Part shown: positions 60,437 to 64,000 of the stretch, in pieces
Layout of the letters: each line of letters begins with the position of its first letter
How positions within the stretch are numbered: the stretch's first letter is position 1
From: Anaerolineales bacterium
GTDB lineage: Bacteria > Chloroflexota > Anaerolineae > Anaerolineales > UBA11579
Length of the DNA stretch: 64,000 nucleotides
Assembly (NCBI GenBank): GCA_019637755.1
Contig: JAHBVC010000001.1
Coordinates: 706,480-770,479 of the forward strand
Direction: 5' to 3'
Position numbers and translations under genes: made by a program
The notes under the pieces: model-generated
The model's database searches: none
Told to the model about the DNA's origin: nothing
Seen by the model: only the letters and a program-made list of their open reading frames with translations

Positions 60437-61426
60437 TTAAAAAATTCCAAACATCTCACGCACGATAGGCAGAATCAATTCCCAATTGGGCAGCAATACT
60501 TGCGCGCCACCACTGGTAACCCACGGCGTCACTGCTTCACGCGGCAAAGTAACGGCATGCAAGCCATCAAACACGATGGCACGCAAAAACACTACAGCAA
60601 GGCGCGGCCACAACCACAGCGGCAGATTGGTATCCACGGCTTGATGCAGCGCCACCAACGCTGCAGGAATACGCAACCACTCCACCGGATTGAGCATCTT
60701 CTTACCCATGGCCACAATGAACAATTGTCCGTGCGCCATACGAAAAAAATCATCGCCGCTGCGATCACGCACAAACGCCAGCGCTTGCGTACCATCCAGC
60801 ACATAGGTGCCGGGCGCATAGCCGGCGGTGGGCGCATCCAGCGTGATCTTGATGCCACCCAAGGCATCGATCACAGCTGGGAAGCCGGCCAGGCGGATGC
60901 GTACATAGTGGTTGATGCCTACGCCCAGGTTGGCGCGCAGCGTCTCCAGCGCCAGGCGCGGCCCGCCGCCGGCTGCGGCGCCCTCGCCAAAGGCGTGGGC
61001 GGCGTTGACGCGGTTCTCGCCATAGCCGGGGATAGGGACCCACAGATCGCGCGGGATGGACAGCATCTCGATGCGCCCAGAGAGCGGGCGCGCGCTGACC
61101 AGGATCATCGTGTCGCTGCGCCCGATGTCAGTACCCTCGGGCGTGCGGTCGATGCCCAGAATCAGCAGGTTGTTGGGCAACGGCACCAACAAGTAGGCGG
61201 CCACAGCCACCAGGATCAACAGCAGGCTACGCAGGCCGCGGCGCGGCCGCTCCGGCGCCGGCAAGGGCGCCGGCCGCCGGGCGCCACGCGGCGCATCGGT
61301 CAATTGGCGCGAGGTGATGGGTGGCGCCGTTACCACGCGCTGCGGGCGGGTAGGCACCAGGGGAGCCGCCTGCGAGGGGCTGGGTTCAGGCGGTACGGGG
61401 GGCTCGTAATTTTCGTAAGGGTCCAT
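60437..61426 (-). CDS. LytR-CpsA-Psr (LCP) family protein
   Basis: The 329-residue protein has a long Pro-rich cytoplasmic N-terminus (about 1-65), one helix (LLLILVAVAAYLLVPLPNN), then the LCP domain: ILGIDRTPEGTDIGRSDTMI, MLSIPRDLWVPIPGYGENRV, YVRIRLAGFPAVIDALGGIK and ALAFVRDRSGDDF. Conserved Arg and Asp residues for polyprenyl pyrophosphate are present. LCP enzymes attach glycopolymers to peptidoglycan or protein, fitting the other glycan genes. Confidence 0.92.
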   Translation of the reverse strand: MDPYENYEPPVPPEPSPSQAAPLVPTRPQRVVTAPPITSRQLTDAPRGARRPAPLPAPERPRRGLRSLLLILVAVAAYLLVPLPNNLLILGIDRTPEGTDIGRSDTMILVSARPLSGRIEMLSIPRDLWVPIPGYGENRVNAAHAFGEGAAAGGGPRLALETLRANLGVGINHYVRIRLAGFPAVIDALGGIKITLDAPTAGYAPGTYVLDGTQALAFVRDRSGDDFFRMAHGQLFIVAMGKKMLNPVEWLRIPAALVALHQAVDTNLPLWLWPRLAVVFLRAIVFDGLHAVTLPREAVTPWVTSGGAQVLLPNWELILPIVREMFGIF

Positions 61427-61568
61427 ATTTTGATGTGAGTGAGCAGGAATTTAGCGACGGGATAGATGATTATTATGCCGTGCGAAGTAACAAAAGCGAA
61501 TCCAGCAGCTAAATGTTTTGTGAGTTTACCGAGACAATCAAGGCGCTGTAAGCTGCCTCGCGCTAGCC

Positions 61569-61610
61569 AACAAAAAACGCCGCACCTTCACAGGTGCGGC
61601 GTTTTTTGTT
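61569..61610. terminator. Bidirectional terminator of the ABC operon
   Basis: AACAAAAAACGCCGCACCT/AGGTGCGGCGTTTTTTGTT with a 4-nt loop, just after the ABC stop. Confidence 0.88.
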
Positions 61611-61614
61611 CCAC

Positions 61615-63447
61615 TTAGGGTGCTGTTGCCAGCTTACCCGCCAGGAACGGATCTTGCTTGCCCGTCAGCTCCTCGCGGAACTGCTGCGTGTAGAGATTGT
61701 AGTAGTGGCCCTTCTGGCGCATTAACTCAGCATGGGTGCCCATCTCCGCAATGTGCCCGCCTTCGATCACCAGAATGCGATCTGCACGCTTGATTGTGGA
61801 AAGACGGTGGGCGATGATGAAGCTGGTGCGGTCTTTCATCATTGTTTCCATGCCCTGCTGGATCAGCGCTTCGGTGAGCGTATCCACCGAGCTGGTGGCC
61901 TCATCCATCACAAAGATCTCGGGATCGGCCAGCACGGCGCGCGCCAGGCTGATGAGCTGCTTCTGCCCCACCGAAAGCAGCGTACCGCCCTCGCCCACCT
62001 GGCCGTTGTAGCCGCCGTCCAACTCCATGATGAAGTGGTGCGCGCCGGCCAATGTGGCCGCCGCTTCCACTTCCGCATCGCTGGCCTCCAGGCGCCCATA
62101 GCGGATGTTCTCGCGAATGGTGCCCGAGAACAGATGCGGCGTTTGCAGCACGATGCCAATGCGCGACTGGATGCCGTGCAGGCTGAACTCGGTGTAATCA
62201 CGCCCGGCGATCAGCACGCGGCCCTGCGAGGGCTCGTAGAAGCGGCAGATCAGATTGACGATGGTGCTCTTACCGCCGCCGGTCGGCCCGACGAGGGCAA
62301 TGTTCTCACCCTGCTTGACGTGCAGGTTGAAGTCGCTCAGCACCGCATCGTCGGGGGCATCGTCGTAGGCGAAGCGCACATTGTCAAAGACAATGTCGCC
62401 GCGCAGGCTACCCGGGTCTTGCGCCCCCGGCAGATCCACCACGGTGGGCTGGGCGTCGATCATCGAGAAGATGCGCTCCGCCGAGGCCACGGCCTGCTGC
62501 AATTCTGCATAGACGCGCGCCATTTCCTGGATCGGGAACAGCATAAAGGTCATGTAGGCGATGAAGGCCTGGATACCGCCCAGGGTCATGCCGCCAAACT
62601 CGGTCTGGATGCCGCCGTACCAGATGATGCTGCCCAGCGAAATGGCAGTGATGATCTGCACCACGGGCAGGAACAAGGCCGAGAGCCAGGCGGCGCGGAA
62701 GCCGGCGCGGTACATCTCGCCGGTGGTGCCGCTGAATTCCTGCAGGTTGGCTACCTCACGCCCCAGCGATTTCACCACACGCACACCGGTGATGTTCTCG
62801 TTATAGGCGCCGGTGATGCGCGAGTTGATCTTGCGCACCTCACGGTACTCCTTGATGATGCGCTTCTGGAACCAGGAGGCCACCACCAGCAACACAGGGA
62901 TGCAGGCAAACACGATCAGCGCCAACTGCCAGTTGATAACCATCATGAAGTACGTGGCGGTGATGATGTTCATGATGCCCCAGGTGGTATCCAGCATGCC
63001 CCAGGTCACCAATTCGGCCACACGGTCCGAATCCGAGGTGACGCGTGAGATGATCCAGCCCACCGGGGTACGGTTGTAGTAGGAGAGCGAGAGGTTCTGC
63101 AAGTGCTCGAACATCTTCTTGCGCAGGTCATAGCGCACGCGCTCCCCCAGCACGCCGGTGAGGTAGACGAAGCTAAACACCCCGGCCGCCTGCACCAGCA
63201 GCAACGCTGCGTAAGGCTTCATCAGCTCGATGACGATGCCAATGTTCTTCTGTGCCACACCCTCATCGATGATGCGCTTGTTGAGGTAGGTGAAGTACGA
63301 ATCGAGGCCAGAGACCACGCTGATCGCCAGCAGGAAGCCCAGCACCCACGGCCAGTGCGGTTTCAACTGGCCGAGGATGCGTAGGATCGTGCTCCCGTTG
63401 AAACGGGTTGAAAATTCTTCTTCTTGAAATTCTGTGTAATCTTCCAT
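61615..63447 (-). CDS. ABC exporter half-transporter, degenerate-signature subunit
   Basis: The 610-residue protein has six helices (about 30-320) and an ATPase domain: Walker A GPTGGGKST, Walker B IFVMDEATSSVD with the catalytic Glu, and H-loop IAHRLST. The signature motif is LLSVGQKQ, not LSGGQ. Its partner at 63456 has LSGGQ but Walker B LDDATSSVD with Asp for Glu. These complementary defects are what heterodimeric exporters (TM287/288, BmrCD) show. It starts 8 nt after the partner stop. Confidence 0.92.
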   Translation of the reverse strand: MEDYTEFQEEEFSTRFNGSTILRILGQLKPHWPWVLGFLLAISVVSGLDSYFTYLNKRIIDEGVAQKNIGIVIELMKPYAALLLVQAAGVFSFVYLTGVLGERVRYDLRKKMFEHLQNLSLSYYNRTPVGWIISRVTSDSDRVAELVTWGMLDTTWGIMNIITATYFMMVINWQLALIVFACIPVLLVVASWFQKRIIKEYREVRKINSRITGAYNENITGVRVVKSLGREVANLQEFSGTTGEMYRAGFRAAWLSALFLPVVQIITAISLGSIIWYGGIQTEFGGMTLGGIQAFIAYMTFMLFPIQEMARVYAELQQAVASAERIFSMIDAQPTVVDLPGAQDPGSLRGDIVFDNVRFAYDDAPDDAVLSDFNLHVKQGENIALVGPTGGGKSTIVNLICRFYEPSQGRVLIAGRDYTEFSLHGIQSRIGIVLQTPHLFSGTIRENIRYGRLEASDAEVEAAATLAGAHHFIMELDGGYNGQVGEGGTLLSVGQKQLISLARAVLADPEIFVMDEATSSVDTLTEALIQQGMETMMKDRTSFIIAHRLSTIKRADRILVIEGGHIAEMGTHAELMRQKGHYYNLYTQQFREELTGKQDPFLAGKLATAP

Positions 63448-63455
63448 ACGATTTC

Positions 63456-64000
63456 CTACTCAGTTGCCGAAGCAACTTCCCGTTGGACTTCTTCTTCGAT
63501 TTGGGTCTGAATGTCAAAGACCTTGCGGTAGATACCGTCTTGGGCCAGCAATTCTGCATGTTGGCCCTGCTGTACGATCTTGCCCTCATCAAACACCAGG
63601 ATCAGGTCAGCGGTCATCACGCTCTGGATGCGATGCGCGATCAGGAACGTGGTGCGGTTTTCCATCAGTTGCTTGAGCGCCGCCCGGATCTCCGCTTCGG
63701 TTTCGGTATCCACCGAGGAGGTGGCATCATCCAAAACGAGGATGGAGGGGTTCTTCAGCAAGGTGCGCGCCAAGGTGATGCGCTGCTTCTGCCCACCGGA
63801 GAGGGTCACGCCGCGCTCGCCCACCAGCGTCTCATACTGCTTGGGGAAGGTTTGGATCACGTCGTGCACTGCGGCGGCGCGGGCGGCCTGCTCGATCTCC
63901 GTATCAGGGATATCGTCTGAGACGCTGTAGCGAATGTTCTCGCGAATGCTACGCGAGAACAGGAAGGGCTCCTGCAGCACGATGCCGATGTTCTCGCGCA
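63456..64000 (-). CDS. ABC exporter half-transporter, partner subunit (5' end outside window)
   Basis: The C-terminal ATPase part is visible, 181 codons up to the right edge: RENIGIVLQEPFLFSRSI (Q-loop), TLSGGQKQRITLARTLLKN, ILVLDDATSSVDTETEAEIR and LIAHRIQSV. The Asp after Walker B Asp replaces the catalytic Glu, so the site it forms with the other subunit's LSVGQ should be non-hydrolytic. The frame continues beyond 64000 and includes the membrane domain there. The substrate is unknown (multidrug or lipid). Confidence 0.9.
   Translation of the reverse strand, partial: RENIGIVLQEPFLFSRSIRENIRYSVSDDIPDTEIEQAARAAAVHDVIQTFPKQYETLVGERGVTLSGGQKQRITLARTLLKNPSILVLDDATSSVDTETEAEIRAALKQLMENRTTFLIAHRIQSVMTADLILVFDEGKIVQQGQHAELLAQDGIYRKVFDIQTQIEEEVQREVASATE

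Overview
The window looks like chromosome of a GC-rich bacterium, about 60% GC by eye, most probably a Chloroflexota member of the Anaerolineae type. That assignment is inference. It rests on a DUF951 protein, an ileS T-box leader, a LytR-CpsA-Psr protein, MurJ, two cold-shock proteins, twin-domain HD-GYP architecture, several metalloproteases, the absence of visible LPS or outer-membrane genes, and intergenic repeats of the 'TCATCCTGAGCGAAGCGAAGGAT' kind. No phage, plasmid, CRISPR array or complete insertion sequence was seen.

Layout. 1-1.9 kb: a membrane protein with a GAF-like region running off the left edge, a tRNA-Leu(CAG) with promoter and terminator, and a small membrane protein. 1.9-2.8 kb: a gene-free stretch with four tandem copies of a ~145-bp inverted-repeat element. 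2.8-8.7 kb: a split glutamate-synthase operon behind a ~450-nt structured leader that ends in an intrinsic terminator. 8.7-12 kb: HD-GYP protein and MurJ. 12-14.3 kb: alkylation repair (tag, ogt) and an RpiB-like protein. 14.3-24.2 kb: mostly metabolic and housekeeping genes (S41 protease, serA-like, M32 carboxypeptidase, response regulator, isocitrate/isopropylmalate-type dehydrogenase, site-2 protease, DUF951, rsmI, sugar isomerase). 24.2-31.6 kb: envelope and glycan genes (MBOAT plus SGNH pair, large membrane protein, two methyltransferases, GT2) with a thiolase among them. 31.7-38 kb: a DMT transporter, DapA-like lyase, LacI regulator divergent from a FAD oxidoreductase, an Mrr-like nuclease that looks inserted, and a PIG-V-like membrane protein. 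38-44.5 kb: a DEAD-box helicase and an operon of T-box, ileS, msrB and a methyltransferase interrupted by an in-frame amber codon. 44.5-47.8 kb: an AT-richer two-gene island encoding exported von Willebrand A-type proteins. 47.9-52.2 kb: two cold-shock genes and two paralogous secreted lipoproteins around a degenerate CPBP protein. 52.2-64 kb: DtxR regulator, GT4, HAD phosphatase, CtpA-like protease, zinc metallopeptidase, flavodoxin, epimerase, adenosine deaminase, a lysine-rich H1-like protein, an LCP protein and a heterodimeric ABC exporter cut by the right edge.

Expression signals. At least a dozen starts have a TATAAT-like hexamer only 6-9 nt upstream and no room for a ribosome-binding site, which suggests widespread leaderless mRNAs. 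Operon-internal genes instead use overlapping stop/start codons or AGGAG-like sites. Many genes end in perfect hairpins flanked by A and T runs, which would work on both strands.

The items most worth follow-up are the VWA island, the unclassified leader of the glutamate-synthase operon, the Mrr-type gene bracketed by two copies of an oxidoreductase 3' end, the leaderless-promoter pattern, and the tandem hairpin repeats.
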